Of a DNA stretch of 32,084 nt, positions 1 to 9,034 are shown piece by piece. A program made the translations under genes and the position numbers. Each line of letters begins with the position of its first letter. The stretch's first letter is position 1. The notes under the pieces are model-generated. The model saw nothing but the letters and a program-made list of their open reading frames with translations, had not been told where the DNA came from and ran no database searches. Origin of the DNA: a bacterium (lineage in GTDB: Bacteria > UBA10199 > JACPAL01 > GCA-016699445); contig DATIGE010000060.1 in NCBI GenBank assembly GCA_035454885.1, positions 1-32,084 of the forward strand, read 5' to 3'.

Positions 1-530
1 GCGAGATTGATGAGCCAGAACACGGATTTCGTACGAGCCGAGTCGTAATCGACGCGGGCATCAGGACGCGCGCCGGCGTTCAAGCGGTCGAATTCCTCCC
101 GGGATTGAACCGTTCTCCTGAGGATGGGAAGGATCGCCGCCTTCACGGCCGGAGTGGCCTCGATCTGCCGGTAATCCAGCCTTTGCCATTCAAGAGTCCC
201 CGGTGCGCGATAGAGGATGCCATCGTCCATGAACCCGGCGTCGGTCTCGGACCCCTGGCGGACGAGCACCAAGTTGGGATCGAGGCGGAAGTAATAATTC
301 TTGCTGTCGCTTTCCCGGGGCGTTCCCCGTTCGAGGTTCCGCAGGTTCGACAGGGAGAAGAGCTGATCGACGGCAACCTCCCGCGTCGCGTCCTTTTCCT
401 TGACGACGCAGGCGTCGTCGTCGGTTCGGGCGGGATCTTTCGCGTCGCAGGACACGATTTCTATCTCGCTGGGCGAAAGGCCACCGATGTCCAGGATGCG
501 TTGTGCTTGGTCCTTAAGCGTTGTTGTCAT
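1..530 (-). CDS. Hypothetical protein, C-terminus beyond left edge
   Basis: The minus-strand frame is open from an ATG at 530 to the window edge, giving about 176 residues without a stop. It starts MTTTLKDQAQRILDIGG. The protein looks soluble and charged, rich in Asp, Arg and Glu, with no signal peptide or membrane segment in the visible part. A weak GGAG lies about 11 bases before the ATG. It is downstream of the YadGH-type exporter genes on the same strand, separated by about 98 bases, so co-transcription is possible but not shown. I do not recognise a family. The opposite-strand reading frames here look like GC-rich shadows. That this is a gene rests on the long open frame and its balanced composition. 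Confidence 0.6.
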   Translation of the reverse strand, partial: MTTTLKDQAQRILDIGGLSPSEIEIVSCDAKDPARTDDDACVVKEKDATREVAVDQLFSLSNLRNLERGTPRESDSKNYYFRLDPNLVLVRQGSETDAGFMDDGILYRAPGTLEWQRLDYRQIEATPAVKAAILPILRRTVQSREEFDRLNAGARPDARVDYDSARTKSVFWLINL

Positions 531-628
531 GGGGGATGAGACTCCGGAAACCTGTTCGACGGGAACTCCCGAAAGTTGCCGGGAAAGCCCGTCCTCCCAG
601 ACAAAGTGTTCACAGTGGAATACGACGA

Positions 629-1417
629 CTAGACGACGAGTTTGTAGCCTGAGCGGAAAAGGAGGACGGCCACGGACAGGAGTCCGAAGGCGAAAAAGAC
701 CGTCACGCCGATCGAAAGCCAAGGGCAAAGGTCTCCCCGCCCCAAAACCGCCCACCGGAAGGCATCGATGAAATAGAACATGGGGTTGGCATAGGAGACT
801 TTTTTCCAGACCCCCGGGAGCATCGTCACCGAATAGAAGACGCCGCCGAGGTAGACGAACGGCGTGATGACGAAGTTCGAGAAGGTGGCCAGGTGGTCCC
901 AGTCCTCCGCCCACAGGGCCGAGATCACCCCCAAGGACGAGAAGATCGCCGAAATCAGCGTCAGAACGAGCAGCCCCCAACCCATGTGACCGATCGTCAG
1001 ATCCGTCAGCAGGACCGCCACGGCCACCGTCACGGTCCCCACCACCAGCCCGCGCGTCACGCCGCCGATCACGAAGGCCGCGACGATCTTGAGGGGCGTC
1101 AGAGGCGCCACGAGGATGTTCTCGATCGAGCGGTCGATCCTCGCCATGTACAGCGAGGTCGAGCTGTTGGAATACGAGTTGGTGATCGCCCCCATCCCCG
1201 CCAGACCGGGCAAGATGTAGAGGATGTAGGAAACGCCCGAGATGGATTCGATCCGTCCACCCAGGGAGTAGCCGAAGATGACGACGAAAAGACCCGTCAT
1301 GATGACGGGCGGCGCGATCGTCTGGGCGGCCAAACGGGCAAAGCGGTAGTATTCGCGCTCGATGAGCGTCAGGAACCCTGTCAGTCCGGACGGTCTAGGA
1401 TCGGGATTCATCGACAT
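629..1417 (-). CDS. ABC-2 type exporter permease (YadH-like)
   Basis: This 262-residue protein is an ABC-2 family inner-membrane permease with about six hydrophobic segments. Its N-terminus carries a short amphipathic stretch (LIEREYYRFARLAAQTIAPP) like E. coli YadH, followed by a segment near residues 35-55. A conserved stretch near 210-235 (YLGGVFYSVTMLPGVW, then NPMFYFIDAFRWAVLG) is typical of the family. The length matches YadH (about 256 residues). The start codon lies inside the end of the upstream ATPase gene, a 23-base overlap, so the two subunits are probably translationally coupled. A second ATG two codons later is also possible. The substrate cannot be told from sequence; relatives are annotated as drug, polysaccharide or lipid exporters. 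Confidence 0.88.
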   Translation of the reverse strand: MSMNPDPRPSGLTGFLTLIEREYYRFARLAAQTIAPPVIMTGLFVVIFGYSLGGRIESISGVSYILYILPGLAGMGAITNSYSNSSTSLYMARIDRSIENILVAPLTPLKIVAAFVIGGVTRGLVVGTVTVAVAVLLTDLTIGHMGWGLLVLTLISAIFSSLGVISALWAEDWDHLATFSNFVITPFVYLGGVFYSVTMLPGVWKKVSYANPMFYFIDAFRWAVLGRGDLCPWLSIGVTVFFAFGLLSVAVLLFRSGYKLVV

Positions 1418-2219
1418 GAATGGATTTCCCGGTCAGTTTTAGAAAAACCTCTTCAAGGCTGCCCCGATGGACGTCGACGTCGTCCACGCCGAACCCCTCG
1501 AGCCTTGCCTTCTTTTCGCCGTTCACGTCGAAGTAACGCTCACAATGGCGCGCGATGAGCTCCTCCGGCGCCCCGATCTCGACGATCCTCCCTCCTTCGA
1601 TGACGCCGACCCGGCCGCAAAGGGCCTCGGCCTCGTCGATATAATGCGTGGTCAGGATGATCGTCGTGCGGCTGCGGCTCAAGCTCCGCAGGTACTCCCA
1701 AAGCTCGTGGCGCTGCTCGACGTCGACGCCCGCGGTGGGCTCGTCCAGGATGAGGATTCTCGGATAGGTCATGAGCGATCGGGCGATGAGGACCCTCCTC
1801 TGCATGCCTCCGGAGAGCTTCCAGTATTCCACCTCCGCCTTGTCGCCGAGTCCGAATTGTTCCAGGAGCTCGCCCGCGCGGCGGCGGCGATCCTTGCGGG
1901 TCAGTCCGAAGTACCCGCCTTGAAATTCCAAGGTCCTGCGGACGGTGAAGTAGCGGTCGATGTTGGGCTCCTGGGGCGACAGACCGATCGCCGCCTTGGC
2001 CGCCATGGGATCCTCGCGGACGTTCTTTCCGAAAACAAAAGCCTCGCCCGAGTCCGTCCGCGCCAAGCCGACAATGACCTTGATGAGCGTGGTCTTCCCG
2101 GCCCCATTGGGACCGAGCAGGCCGAAAAACTCGCCTTCCGCGATCCCAAGAGACACGCCGTCCAAGGCGCTCACCGCCTTGTAGGACTTGCAGACCGAAT
2201 GGAGGGTGATCGCATCCAT
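1395..2219 (-). CDS. ABC exporter ATP-binding protein (YadG-like)
   Basis: This 274-residue protein is the cytoplasmic ATPase partner of the YadH-like permease. The Walker A motif GPNGAGKTT is at residues 36-44. A Q-loop glutamine follows in the SPQEPN stretch, then the signature LSGGMQRR, Walker B ILILDEPTAGVD, and the switch histidine in TTHYIDEAEAL. The DEPTAGVD and THYIDEAE wording is close to the YadG/CcmA-type DRA subfamily. The C-terminal 50 residues are a short extension typical of these exporters. It is the first gene of a minus-strand unit whose upstream region (2220-2338) is shared with the divergent PEGA gene. Confidence 0.9.
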   Translation of the reverse strand: MDAITLHSVCKSYKAVSALDGVSLGIAEGEFFGLLGPNGAGKTTLIKVIVGLARTDSGEAFVFGKNVREDPMAAKAAIGLSPQEPNIDRYFTVRRTLEFQGGYFGLTRKDRRRRAGELLEQFGLGDKAEVEYWKLSGGMQRRVLIARSLMTYPRILILDEPTAGVDVEQRHELWEYLRSLSRSRTTIILTTHYIDEAEALCGRVGVIEGGRIVEIGAPEELIARHCERYFDVNGEKKARLEGFGVDDVDVHRGSLEEVFLKLTGKSIHVDESRS

Positions 2220-2251
2220 GGTTTGGACTTTGTTCCCCCAGAGCCGTATGA

Positions 2252-2268
2252 TACCGACGTAATCGGTA
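2252..2268. promoter_or_regulatory. Perfect dyad in divergent promoter region
   Basis: TACCGA and TCGGTA form a perfect 6-bp inverted repeat with a 5-bp spacer, placed between the divergent starts of the ABC exporter operon and the PEGA gene. TATTAT at 2285-2290 could be a -10 element for the rightward gene. This arrangement suits a dimeric repressor, but no regulator gene is adjacent, and a dyad of this size can occur by chance. Confidence 0.3.
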
Positions 2269-2338
2269 CTGGGCTAAAGTCTTGTATTATTTTTGTGTAG
2301 CCCTGTAGTCAAATCCTTACACGCGGGAGGCGTTCATC

Positions 2339-2857
2339 GTGCGCCCAAGAATCCTGTCTACCTTCTTCCTCGTCTCTGTCTCACTCTCGTTTTCGATGAC
2401 GGCCCGGTCCGAATCAAAAAGGGACTGGGCGACCCTCTCGGTGGATTCCGAACCCCGCGGTGCCGAGGTGTACGTCGATTCGGAGTATCAGGGCGTCACC
2501 CCCCTCCAAAACGCCCGCGTACCGGCCGGGTACGTGCCGGTGACGCTGCTCAAGGAGGGATTCGTCCGCCAGACCACCCGCATCACCCTCAAGGCGGGCG
2601 AGACGAAGTCGCTGGGAACGATCCAACTCGGCAGCGCATTCGGAGAGATCTTCATCAATAGCTATCCGCCGCGCGCCACCGTGTACCTGGACGGGGACAA
2701 GATCAAGGCCCGCACCCCCCTCACCATCCGCAAGGTCCCGCGCGACAAACCGCACACCATCCGTCTCCAGCTCGAAGGCTACGACGAGTGGGAACGCGAG
2801 ATCATCCTCGAGGGGAAGGACAAGAAAAAATACGACGTCGAGCTCGAGAAGAGATAA
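2339..2857 (+). CDS. Exported PEGA-domain protein
   Basis: This 172-residue protein begins with a signal sequence (about residues 1-24, hydrophobic core TFFLVSVSLSFSM). Two PEGA modules follow, at about residues 31-98 and 101-170. The modules show the family pattern twice: SEPRGAEVYVDSEYQGVTPL and, in the second, NSYPPRATVYLDGDKIKARTPL, each followed by an LxxEGY/F-type strand (LLKEGF, LQLEGYDEW). PEGA domains are surface-associated beta-sandwich modules, often found on envelope proteins, with no known catalytic role. The start is GTG at 2339, supported by GGGAGG eight bases upstream (2325-2330). No lipobox cysteine is present. The gene ends exactly one base before the stop codon of the convergent YyaL-type gene. 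Confidence 0.85.
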   Translation: MRPRILSTFFLVSVSLSFSMTARSESKRDWATLSVDSEPRGAEVYVDSEYQGVTPLQNARVPAGYVPVTLLKEGFVRQTTRITLKAGETKSLGTIQLGSAFGEIFINSYPPRATVYLDGDKIKARTPLTIRKVPRDKPHTIRLQLEGYDEWEREIILEGKDKKKYDVELEKR

Positions 2858-4888
2858 TCAGTACAATCGGTAGATCTTCGCGGACTTGAGGGCGGGCAGC
2901 ACGTCCGCCAGGTCCGTCGCCGGCTTCCGGCAGGCGTGGGCCTCACAAAGATAAACGGCGGCCCGGCCTTGAATCGGCCCCTTGCCTTGGGCCAGCGGCG
3001 AGACCCCGCCGGCCGCCAGCACCTTGTTCGGCAGGAAAAGACGATGGATTTCGCCGATCATGGCGTTGCGGGCCGGATCCTCCGCCTTTCCCGCCACGAC
3101 GATCTCCTTCGACGCGTCGGTCGCGTAGTCCACGGCCATGAGGAGGGCCGGCGACGCCTGGGGGTGGGACGACACGAACTCCGAAAACGCCTTCACGAGG
3201 GCCTCGGCCTTGTCCTGAAACGAACGGTCGAGCGTAAATCCATAAAGACGAAGCAGGTTCAGGGCGGCGACGGAGTTCCCGGAAGGGACGGCGCCGTCGT
3301 AGATGTCCTTGGACCGGGCGATGAGCGAGGGATCACCGGCGGCGGTGAAGAAATAACCCCCGTCCTTAGCGTCCCAGAAAAGCTCATCGGATTTTTTCTG
3401 CAATTCAAGGGCGGCTCGGAACCAACGGTCATCGAAATCCGTCTCGTACAGGTCGATCAGCCCCCAGATGACAAACGCATAGTCGTCCAGCGAGCCGTCA
3501 AAGCGCACGTCGCCGTCCCGGTAGCGGCGGTTGAGGGCCTTCCCGTCCCACATCCTCGTCAGCAGAAAGTCCGCCGCCTTCCGGGCGGCGATGAGATACC
3601 TCTCCTCCCCCAGGACCTGGGCGGCGTAGGCCAACGACCCGATCATGAGCCCGTTCCACGACGCGATGACCTTGTCGTCCTTGGAGGGCGGGACTCGTTT
3701 TCTGCGGGCGGCGAAGAGCTTTCCCATCGCGCACGACAGGGGCGTTTCGGAGCGCAAGGCCCAAGGCGCCCCCTCCTTGAAGGTCAGGATCGTCTTGCCT
3801 CCGCCTTCGGCGGAGAAGTTGCCGCGGGGCGTGACCTGAAGCAGGTCCCTGACGTTTTGGAATTCATCGGCGGTCAGCAGGCCCTTGATCTCGTCTTCCG
3901 TCCAAACGTAGAATTTGCCTTCTTCGCCCTCGCTGTCGGCGTCCTCCGCCGAGTAGAAGCCGCCTTCCGGTGACGTCATGTCGCGGAGCGCATAGTCGAG
4001 CGTCTCGCGCGCCACACCCGCCCACATCGGATTTTGATCGATTTGATAGGCTTCGAGATAGGTCCGGGCGAGGAGGGCGTTGTCATAGAGCATCTTTTCG
4101 AAGTGCGGCACGAGCCACTGGCCGTCGGTGGAATACCGGTGAAAGCCCCCGCCCAGATGGTCATAGATGCCTCCCCGGGCCATCCGTTCCAGCGTGAAGG
4201 TCCCCATGGAGAGGGCCTTCGCCTCGCCGGTCCTCCGGTGGATGCGGAAGAGGAGCGAGATCGTCTCGCTCCGGGGAAATTTGGGGGCGCCTCCGAATCC
4301 GCCGTCGCGCGGGTCATAGACGTCTTTCAGCGCCGTGTAGGCCCGGCGGAGGGTCTCCTCCGAGAGCATGCGCCCCGAAGCGGAGCTCCTCCCCGTCGCC
4401 TTGAGGGCGTCGCCCACTTCCCTGCCGGACTCCGCGATCTTTTTGCGGTCCGACTTCCAGAGCTTGGAGATCTCCAAGAGGATGTCCTTGAACCCCGGCC
4501 GCCCCCAGCGGCTCTCGGGAGGGAAATAGGTCCCTCCCCAGAACGGCTCCAGGTCGTGCGTCAGAAAGGCCGAGAGAGGCCAGCCGCCCGAGCCGGTCAT
4601 CCCCTGCACGGCATTCATGTAGATCTGGTCGACGTCCGGGCGCTCCTCCCGGTCCACCTTGATGCTCACGAAGTGCTCGTTCATCACCCGGGCGATGTCT
4701 TCGTTCTCGAACGACTCGCGTTCCATGACGTGGCACCAGTGGCAGGTGGAGTAGCCGATGGAGAGGAAGATGGGCTTGTCCTCCCGCCGTGCCTTTTCGA
4801 AGGCCTCGGGGCCCCACGGATACCAGTCGACGGGATTTCCGGCATGTTGGAGCAGGTACGGGCTTTTTTCGGCAGCGAGACGGTTCAT
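2858..4888 (-). CDS. YyaL/DUF255 thioredoxin-like protein
   Basis: This large protein (676 residues from ATG 4888) belongs to the DUF255/YyaL (SPATA20-like) family. An N-terminal thioredoxin-fold domain carries a CHWCHVM motif at C49/C52, just after the characteristic [19 protein letters not shown]. The rest is an alpha/alpha-barrel resembling N-acylglucosamine 2-epimerases, with family-typical stretches such as [23 protein letters not shown] and [15 protein letters not shown]. The biochemical role of the family is unsettled. I chose ATG 4888 because homologues start close to MNRLxxEKSPYLL. An in-frame TTG at 4924 with a weak AGAGGG upstream would add 12 residues. It is transcribed divergently from the acyltransferase gene and abuts the PEGA gene with no intergenic base. 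Confidence 0.88.
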   Translation of the reverse strand: MNRLAAEKSPYLLQHAGNPVDWYPWGPEAFEKARREDKPIFLSIGYSTCHWCHVMERESFENEDIARVMNEHFVSIKVDREERPDVDQIYMNAVQGMTGSGGWPLSAFLTHDLEPFWGGTYFPPESRWGRPGFKDILLEISKLWKSDRKKIAESGREVGDALKATGRSSASGRMLSEETLRRAYTALKDVYDPRDGGFGGAPKFPRSETISLLFRIHRRTGEAKALSMGTFTLERMARGGIYDHLGGGFHRYSTDGQWLVPHFEKMLYDNALLARTYLEAYQIDQNPMWAGVARETLDYALRDMTSPEGGFYSAEDADSEGEEGKFYVWTEDEIKGLLTADEFQNVRDLLQVTPRGNFSAEGGGKTILTFKEGAPWALRSETPLSCAMGKLFAARRKRVPPSKDDKVIASWNGLMIGSLAYAAQVLGEERYLIAARKAADFLLTRMWDGKALNRRYRDGDVRFDGSLDDYAFVIWGLIDLYETDFDDRWFRAALELQKKSDELFWDAKDGGYFFTAAGDPSLIARSKDIYDGAVPSGNSVAALNLLRLYGFTLDRSFQDKAEALVKAFSEFVSSHPQASPALLMAVDYATDASKEIVVAGKAEDPARNAMIGEIHRLFLPNKVLAAGGVSPLAQGKGPIQGRAAVYLCEAHACRKPATDLADVLPALKSAKIYRLY

Positions 4889-4971
4889 TCCGATAGTCTT
4901 GTCCGAAACCACCGAAAGGGGCAAGGACTGCCCTCTTGCCTCTCACCCACCCCCGGCGGTAAAAGGACCCC

Positions 4972-6795
4972 ATGGTCCGAGACCTCATCCCCTGGTTGGC
5001 GGTCGTGATGTACTTGGTCCCGATCATCGGCACCCTGGCCGCCATGAGGCGGCGCGCCAAGGCCGTGTGGTCCGTCGGCGACAGCCTGCGGCGGCTCCTT
5101 CCCGAGGACCGTTTTTACCGATGGGTCAAATCCGTCGAGACGCGCTACCGGGGCTGGCGGGACCGGCATCGGATCGGCTCGATCGTCGACCTCGACCGGC
5201 TGAATCTCTTCGCCGGCAAGGCCGAGTACGCCTTCGGCCACCTCCGAGACTACACGGTGGGGGTCTACATGATGGCCGCCTTCGGCGTCGACCTCACCCT
5301 CATGCTGTTCGGAAGCCACGAAACCCGGGCGCACCGCTTTCTCTCCATGTTCTACCACGGCACCTTCGCCCTCCTCTCGATTTGGACCTACAAGCGCCAC
5401 GTCGCCGCGGGTCTTCAGATGACCGAGTTCATGCGGGTCAATCCCCTGGTCCATCCGCAGGAATTCTTCGAGCATTATTACCGCCGGATCGGCCCCTCCA
5501 ACGTTCCCGTTCCCACGCGTGCCGCGCGCACGGTGAATCCGACGGACATTTCCTACCATACGGGAAAACCCTCCCGCCAAAGCCACTGGCTTCTCATGAA
5601 GGGCTTTTACGACACCGCGATCTTCGCGCGAAGCGCCTACAAGGCCCTCGAAACCATCGGACGCGAGTACGGGCGCGAGGTCTTCGATGTCATGGCCTCG
5701 CTCTGGGGTTCGCGCATGTTGCAGATCTTCCAGGCGCGCATGGCCGTGGAGGGCGTCGAGAAGTTCCACAATCTCTCGGGGAAAATCGTCCTCGTCTTCA
5801 ACCACAAGTCGCATCTGGACTTCGTCTTCAATTTTTTCGGCCTGAGCTCCACGCACCTGGCTGGCGGCAGGCGCATTCGTCCGCGTTACATGGCCGCCAA
5901 GGACCATTTCGTCGACAACAAGTACGTCTACAGCGGATTGGGCATCGGAAAGCTCATCGAGGCCAACGACATGGTCTTCGTCGACCGCAAGGGCAAGGGA
6001 AAGGACGCCGTCCTGGACGCCTGCCGAAAGCTCGTCGACAAGGATATCGAGATCGCCATGTACCCGCAGGGAACACGGGCCGTGGGAAATTACGGGCCCG
6101 AAGGCGAGCGCCGCGACGCCGGCTTTTACACCACCGGCACCGCCAAGTCGCTCAAGGAGAACCTGGGCCATCTCAAGAAAGGCTGCGCCTTTCTCGCCAT
6201 CGACACGCTCATGGCGGGGCGGGAGAGCGGACGAAACTATCCGGTCCACCTCGTCTTCATCGGCATCGACGGCACCGCGAACCTCGTTCCCAAAGGCTCC
6301 TTCAAGGTTCAGACGGAGCAGACGGTCAAATTCACCGTGGGGGACATCCTGACGCTCATGCCGGACGAGGCGGACGGACTGGAAAAGCCGGCGGGGGCCC
6401 TGGCGGAAACTCCGGAACAGCAAAAATACCTCGACCTGGTGGACCGCCTTCAGAACGGGATCAACGACGGTCTCGTCAAGGCGCTCAACCTCCATGAAAA
6501 GCTGAAAAGCCGGTTCCTACGCGAAGTCCGCGAGGACGGTTTGATCCCCAAGGACCAGATCCTCATCGCCGGCCACAAGCTCCAGCAGACGCCGGACGCC
6601 TATCTCGTGCTGGACCGCATCTACGCCCTGCCATGGGAGGAACAGGTCGTTTTTCTCAAGGAGTTGGGGCGCCAGTTGATTGCGGGGGAGGACTTGAGCC
6701 TTCTCAAGAACACCGTCACCGATCGTCTCTTCCGGCATCGGGGGAAAGAACTCAAGGCCATCGCGCAGCAAGAGAAGGCGAAAAAGGCTTCGTAG
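4972..6795 (+). CDS. PlsC-type acyltransferase with long flanking domains
   Basis: This 607-residue protein has a central glycerophospholipid acyltransferase domain. Motif I NHKSHLD is at residues 277-283 and supplies the catalytic His-Asp pair. A motif-III-like YPQGTR is at 364-369; most relatives have FPEGTR, so Gln replaces the usual Glu. The first 250 residues hold hydrophobic segments near 5-22 and 85-140 and no domain I recognise. The last 130 residues are helical and charged. It probably acylates a lysophospholipid or glycerol phosphate at the inner membrane, but the exact acceptor is unknown. ATG 4972 is preceded by AAAAGGA (4961-4967). It is monocistronic, and its stop codon lies in a palindromic terminator. 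Confidence 0.75.
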   Translation: MVRDLIPWLAVVMYLVPIIGTLAAMRRRAKAVWSVGDSLRRLLPEDRFYRWVKSVETRYRGWRDRHRIGSIVDLDRLNLFAGKAEYAFGHLRDYTVGVYMMAAFGVDLTLMLFGSHETRAHRFLSMFYHGTFALLSIWTYKRHVAAGLQMTEFMRVNPLVHPQEFFEHYYRRIGPSNVPVPTRAARTVNPTDISYHTGKPSRQSHWLLMKGFYDTAIFARSAYKALETIGREYGREVFDVMASLWGSRMLQIFQARMAVEGVEKFHNLSGKIVLVFNHKSHLDFVFNFFGLSSTHLAGGRRIRPRYMAAKDHFVDNKYVYSGLGIGKLIEANDMVFVDRKGKGKDAVLDACRKLVDKDIEIAMYPQGTRAVGNYGPEGERRDAGFYTTGTAKSLKENLGHLKKGCAFLAIDTLMAGRESGRNYPVHLVFIGIDGTANLVPKGSFKVQTEQTVKFTVGDILTLMPDEADGLEKPAGALAETPEQQKYLDLVDRLQNGINDGLVKALNLHEKLKSRFLREVREDGLIPKDQILIAGHKLQQTPDAYLVLDRIYALPWEEQVVFLKELGRQLIAGEDLSLLKNTVTDRLFRHRGKELKAIAQQEKAKKAS

Positions 6796-6819
6796 GGGCT
6801 TGAGGCCTCAAGCCCCTAC
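6792..6819. terminator. Perfect palindrome between convergent genes
   Basis: Each 14-base arm reads GTAGGGGCTTGAGG on its own strand, with no unpaired loop base in the symmetric form. The TAG stop codons of both the acyltransferase gene (6793-6795) and the opposing mqnD (6818-6816) lie within it at mirror positions. On the minus strand a run of five T follows about seven bases after the palindrome, which fits intrinsic termination of the mqnD operon. The plus strand lacks a clear T run. It probably acts as a shared bidirectional terminator. Confidence 0.75.
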
Positions 6820-7832
6820 CTGGATTCCTCTGAGGACGGTGGCTCCTCCGTCATCGGAAGGGTGTTCTCATCGGTCACGGGCGCCGTTGATTCCGCGGTT
6901 CCCTCCGCCGATCCGCGCGGCGCTTCCTCGACCGCCTCCGCCCCGCCTCCCCTGACGCGGCCCCTCTTCACGTCGTAGACGCAACCGTCCAAGTCCACCG
7001 GTTCCTTCAGAATGCCTTCGCGATAACCCCGGTCCAGGAAGGCCTTGATCGCCTTGAAACCGGACCGTCCGAAGTCGATCGTCCAATTGTTCACGTACAT
7101 GTCGATGAACTTCTGCGCCTTCTCGGCATCCATCCCGCGGGCGAACGGCAGCGCATGGGCCAACGACTCCTCCCGGTGCTCCAGGCCGTACTCGATGCTC
7201 TTTTGAATCAGCTCCGCCACCGTCTTGAGGACGGAAGGGTCCAAATCACGCCGGACCGCAATGCCCCCCAGCGGAAGCGGATGCCCCGTCTCCTTGTGCC
7301 ACCACTCGCCCAGGTCGACCACCTTGTGCAGCCCCTTTTCCCCGAATGTCAGCTGCCCCTCGTGGATGATGAGACCCGCGTCGATCTTCTTCTCCGCGAC
7401 CTCTTCCAGGATCTTGTCGAAGGGGTGCTGGCTGTAGCAGATGCCGGATTTTCCCTCGCCCGCCACGTGGTGCTCGTAGAGCTTCAGGGCCAGGAAGGCG
7501 CTCGTCATCTTGCCGGGGATGCCGACCCGCATTTTCAGGATCTGCTTGGGCTTGAGGACCTTGGACGAGACGACGATGGGGCCGTACTGGTCCCCGAAAC
7601 AGGCGCCCGTCGTCAGGAGGTAATACTTGTCCGCGATGTAGGGATAGACGTGGAACGACACCGCCGTGACCTCGTAAGTCCCCGTCATCGCCTTCTGATT
7701 CAGGCTCTCGATATCCTCCTGGACGTCGACAAACTCGAGCCCCTCCGGCCGGTCGATCCTGCCCTGTAGGAGGGCATAGAACATGAACGCGTCGTCGGCG
7801 TCGGGGCTGTGGGCAATGCGGATCTGGGTCAT
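6816..7832 (-). CDS. mqnD: 1,4-dihydroxy-6-naphthoate synthase (MqnD family)
   Basis: This 338-residue protein belongs to the MqnA/MqnD family, which has a periplasmic-binding-protein-like fold but is cytosolic. MqnD cleaves cyclic de-hypoxanthine futalosine to 1,4-dihydroxy-6-naphthoate in the futalosine route to menaquinone. MqnD-like features are an N-terminal HSPDADDAFMFYAL, then IIHEGQLTF near residues 155-163 with the conserved His, and LGEWWHKETGHPLPLGGIAV. The last 50 residues are a Glu/Ser/Thr-rich tail absent from typical members. The start ATG 7832 has AAGGAG eight bases upstream. It is the last gene of the DUF47-pit operon, 12 bases after the zinc-ribbon membrane protein gene. No other menaquinone gene is visible. 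An MqnA assignment is less likely because of the IHEGQLTF and LPLGGIAV wording. Confidence 0.82.
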   Translation of the reverse strand: MTQIRIAHSPDADDAFMFYALLQGRIDRPEGLEFVDVQEDIESLNQKAMTGTYEVTAVSFHVYPYIADKYYLLTTGACFGDQYGPIVVSSKVLKPKQILKMRVGIPGKMTSAFLALKLYEHHVAGEGKSGICYSQHPFDKILEEVAEKKIDAGLIIHEGQLTFGEKGLHKVVDLGEWWHKETGHPLPLGGIAVRRDLDPSVLKTVAELIQKSIEYGLEHREESLAHALPFARGMDAEKAQKFIDMYVNNWTIDFGRSGFKAIKAFLDRGYREGILKEPVDLDGCVYDVKRGRVRGGGAEAVEEAPRGSAEGTAESTAPVTDENTLPMTEEPPSSEESR

Positions 7833-7844
7833 GTAGTACGCTCC

Positions 7845-8165
7845 TTAAGAGCCGTATCGATACAATTCATCCAAATGACGGTCAAACTCTTTGTGGGCGG
7901 GGTTGGGCGTGAATCCCCGGTATTCGGCCCGGCACTTGTAGCAGACGGTCATCCATTGGGTCCGGCGGTAGATGATGAAATCGATGATCGCGGCGACAAT
8001 GAGGGAGGCCCCGTAGGTCCAGGGCACCAGGATCGCGGCGACGACCACGATGGGGATCGCGATCTTCCGGGGGAAGTCCTTTTGGAGGTAAAGGTCCTTG
8101 GCGCCGCAGGAGAGGCAGAGGTCGATCGTTTCCCCGGGGCCTGTTGCAATGATCTTTTCGGGCAT
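7845..8165 (-). CDS. Two-TM protein with split zinc ribbon
   Basis: This 106-residue protein has a CLSC pair at C17/C20, two hydrophobic segments (about residues 35-49 and 52-66) forming a hairpin, and a second pair CYKC at C75/C78. The hairpin topology would put both cysteine pairs on the same side of the membrane, so they could join into one zinc ribbon. The C-terminus is charged (HKEFDRHLDELYRYG). I do not recognise the family. The start codon follows the stop of the upstream membrane-protein gene by three bases with no clear ribosome binding site, suggesting translational coupling. Confidence 0.72.
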   Translation of the reverse strand: MPEKIIATGPGETIDLCLSCGAKDLYLQKDFPRKIAIPIVVVAAILVPWTYGASLIVAAIIDFIIYRRTQWMTVCYKCRAEYRGFTPNPAHKEFDRHLDELYRYGS

Positions 8166-8168
8166 GGT

Positions 8169-9017
8169 TTATAATGGGATCGCCGAAAGGAAGAACAGAT
8201 ACCTCGCCGCCAGCTCCCCGATGAACACGAAAGCGATCGCCACGTACATGATCCCCGTCGCCGATTGGTTCGACCCGATCCGCGCCGTCCCCCAGATCAT
8301 CCCCACGACGACCGCCGGGATGAGAAGGCCCACCAAGACCCTCTGCCAGAAGAATATGCCGTGCCCCTGAAAGGACACAAGCGCCGTCAAGAAGTCGACG
8401 TCCGGCCGGATCACTTCCTTGAAGATCAAGAGGGTGGAGCCCACGGCGGCGATCCGCAGAGCGATGACGGCGATCAGGATCCACGCCATGGAGACCAGCA
8501 GCTTCTTGGGCATGTCCGTGTTCATGAGGTAATGGTGTCCGAACATCATCCCGGCCAGGAATCCTCCCAAGACCAGCGCCGTCGTAATGAAGTTCATGGG
8601 CAGGAGGACGTTCTGGGCCCACACCGGGGACAGGGCCGCCCGGAAGAGCAGCGAATCCATGGAGACGGCCGCCAGCCCCGCCGCCGCAATCAGGACGAGC
8701 TCCGGCCGCGAGGGCGACCGTTCGCCAAACCGCATGCGAAGCCACAAGAACACGCACAGGCCCAGAAAGACGTAGAATGCGGCGAAGACCCAGGCCTCGG
8801 AAACAGTGGCGGGAGCCCCGCCGCCGAAGATGCCGGACAGGGTCAGCGTGGAGCGGTGACGGACAAAAAGCGCGACCGCCGTGAAAAGCGCGGACCAGAA
8901 GCCGATCGACCCGTAGAACCGGGGATCCACCGCCTTGGGCGGCAGCAAAGCCACGGACACGACCATGCCCACGGCCATTTGAGTGAGAAAAAGAACGAGA
9001 ATGTAGCTGATGCTCAT
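8169..9017 (-). CDS. Polytopic membrane protein, function unknown
   Basis: This 282-residue protein is strongly hydrophobic, with about eight to nine predicted membrane segments. I chose ATG 9017 (MSISYILVLFLTQMAVGM) because the in-frame sequence upstream is polar, charge-rich shadow of the pit gene. A pair of histidines in GMMFGHHYLMNTDMPKK sits at the end of a segment in mid-protein and could bind haem or metal, as in some membrane anchor subunits of respiratory enzymes; this is inference only. It lies 17 bases after pit and three bases before the zinc-ribbon gene, all on the minus strand. Its place beside mqnD might suggest a respiratory or quinone role, but nothing in the sequence proves this. 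Confidence 0.7.
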   Translation of the reverse strand: MSISYILVLFLTQMAVGMVVSVALLPPKAVDPRFYGSIGFWSALFTAVALFVRHRSTLTLSGIFGGGAPATVSEAWVFAAFYVFLGLCVFLWLRMRFGERSPSRPELVLIAAAGLAAVSMDSLLFRAALSPVWAQNVLLPMNFITTALVLGGFLAGMMFGHHYLMNTDMPKKLLVSMAWILIAVIALRIAAVGSTLLIFKEVIRPDVDFLTALVSFQGHGIFFWQRVLVGLLIPAVVVGMIWGTARIGSNQSATGIMYVAIAFVFIGELAARYLFFLSAIPL

Positions 9018-9034
9018 GGCCGCGGAGAATGATC

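Noticed and set aside
533-616. Short upstream peptide ending ATGA at the start of the left-edge gene
   Set aside because: It has no ribosome binding site and Pro/Arg-rich composition; a chance open frame is more likely.
4885-6495. Long open frame antisense to the acyltransferase gene
   Set aside because: Its translation is Gly/Val/Asp/Arg-rich with no domain, and it covers a gene with clear motifs. It is a GC-rich shadow.
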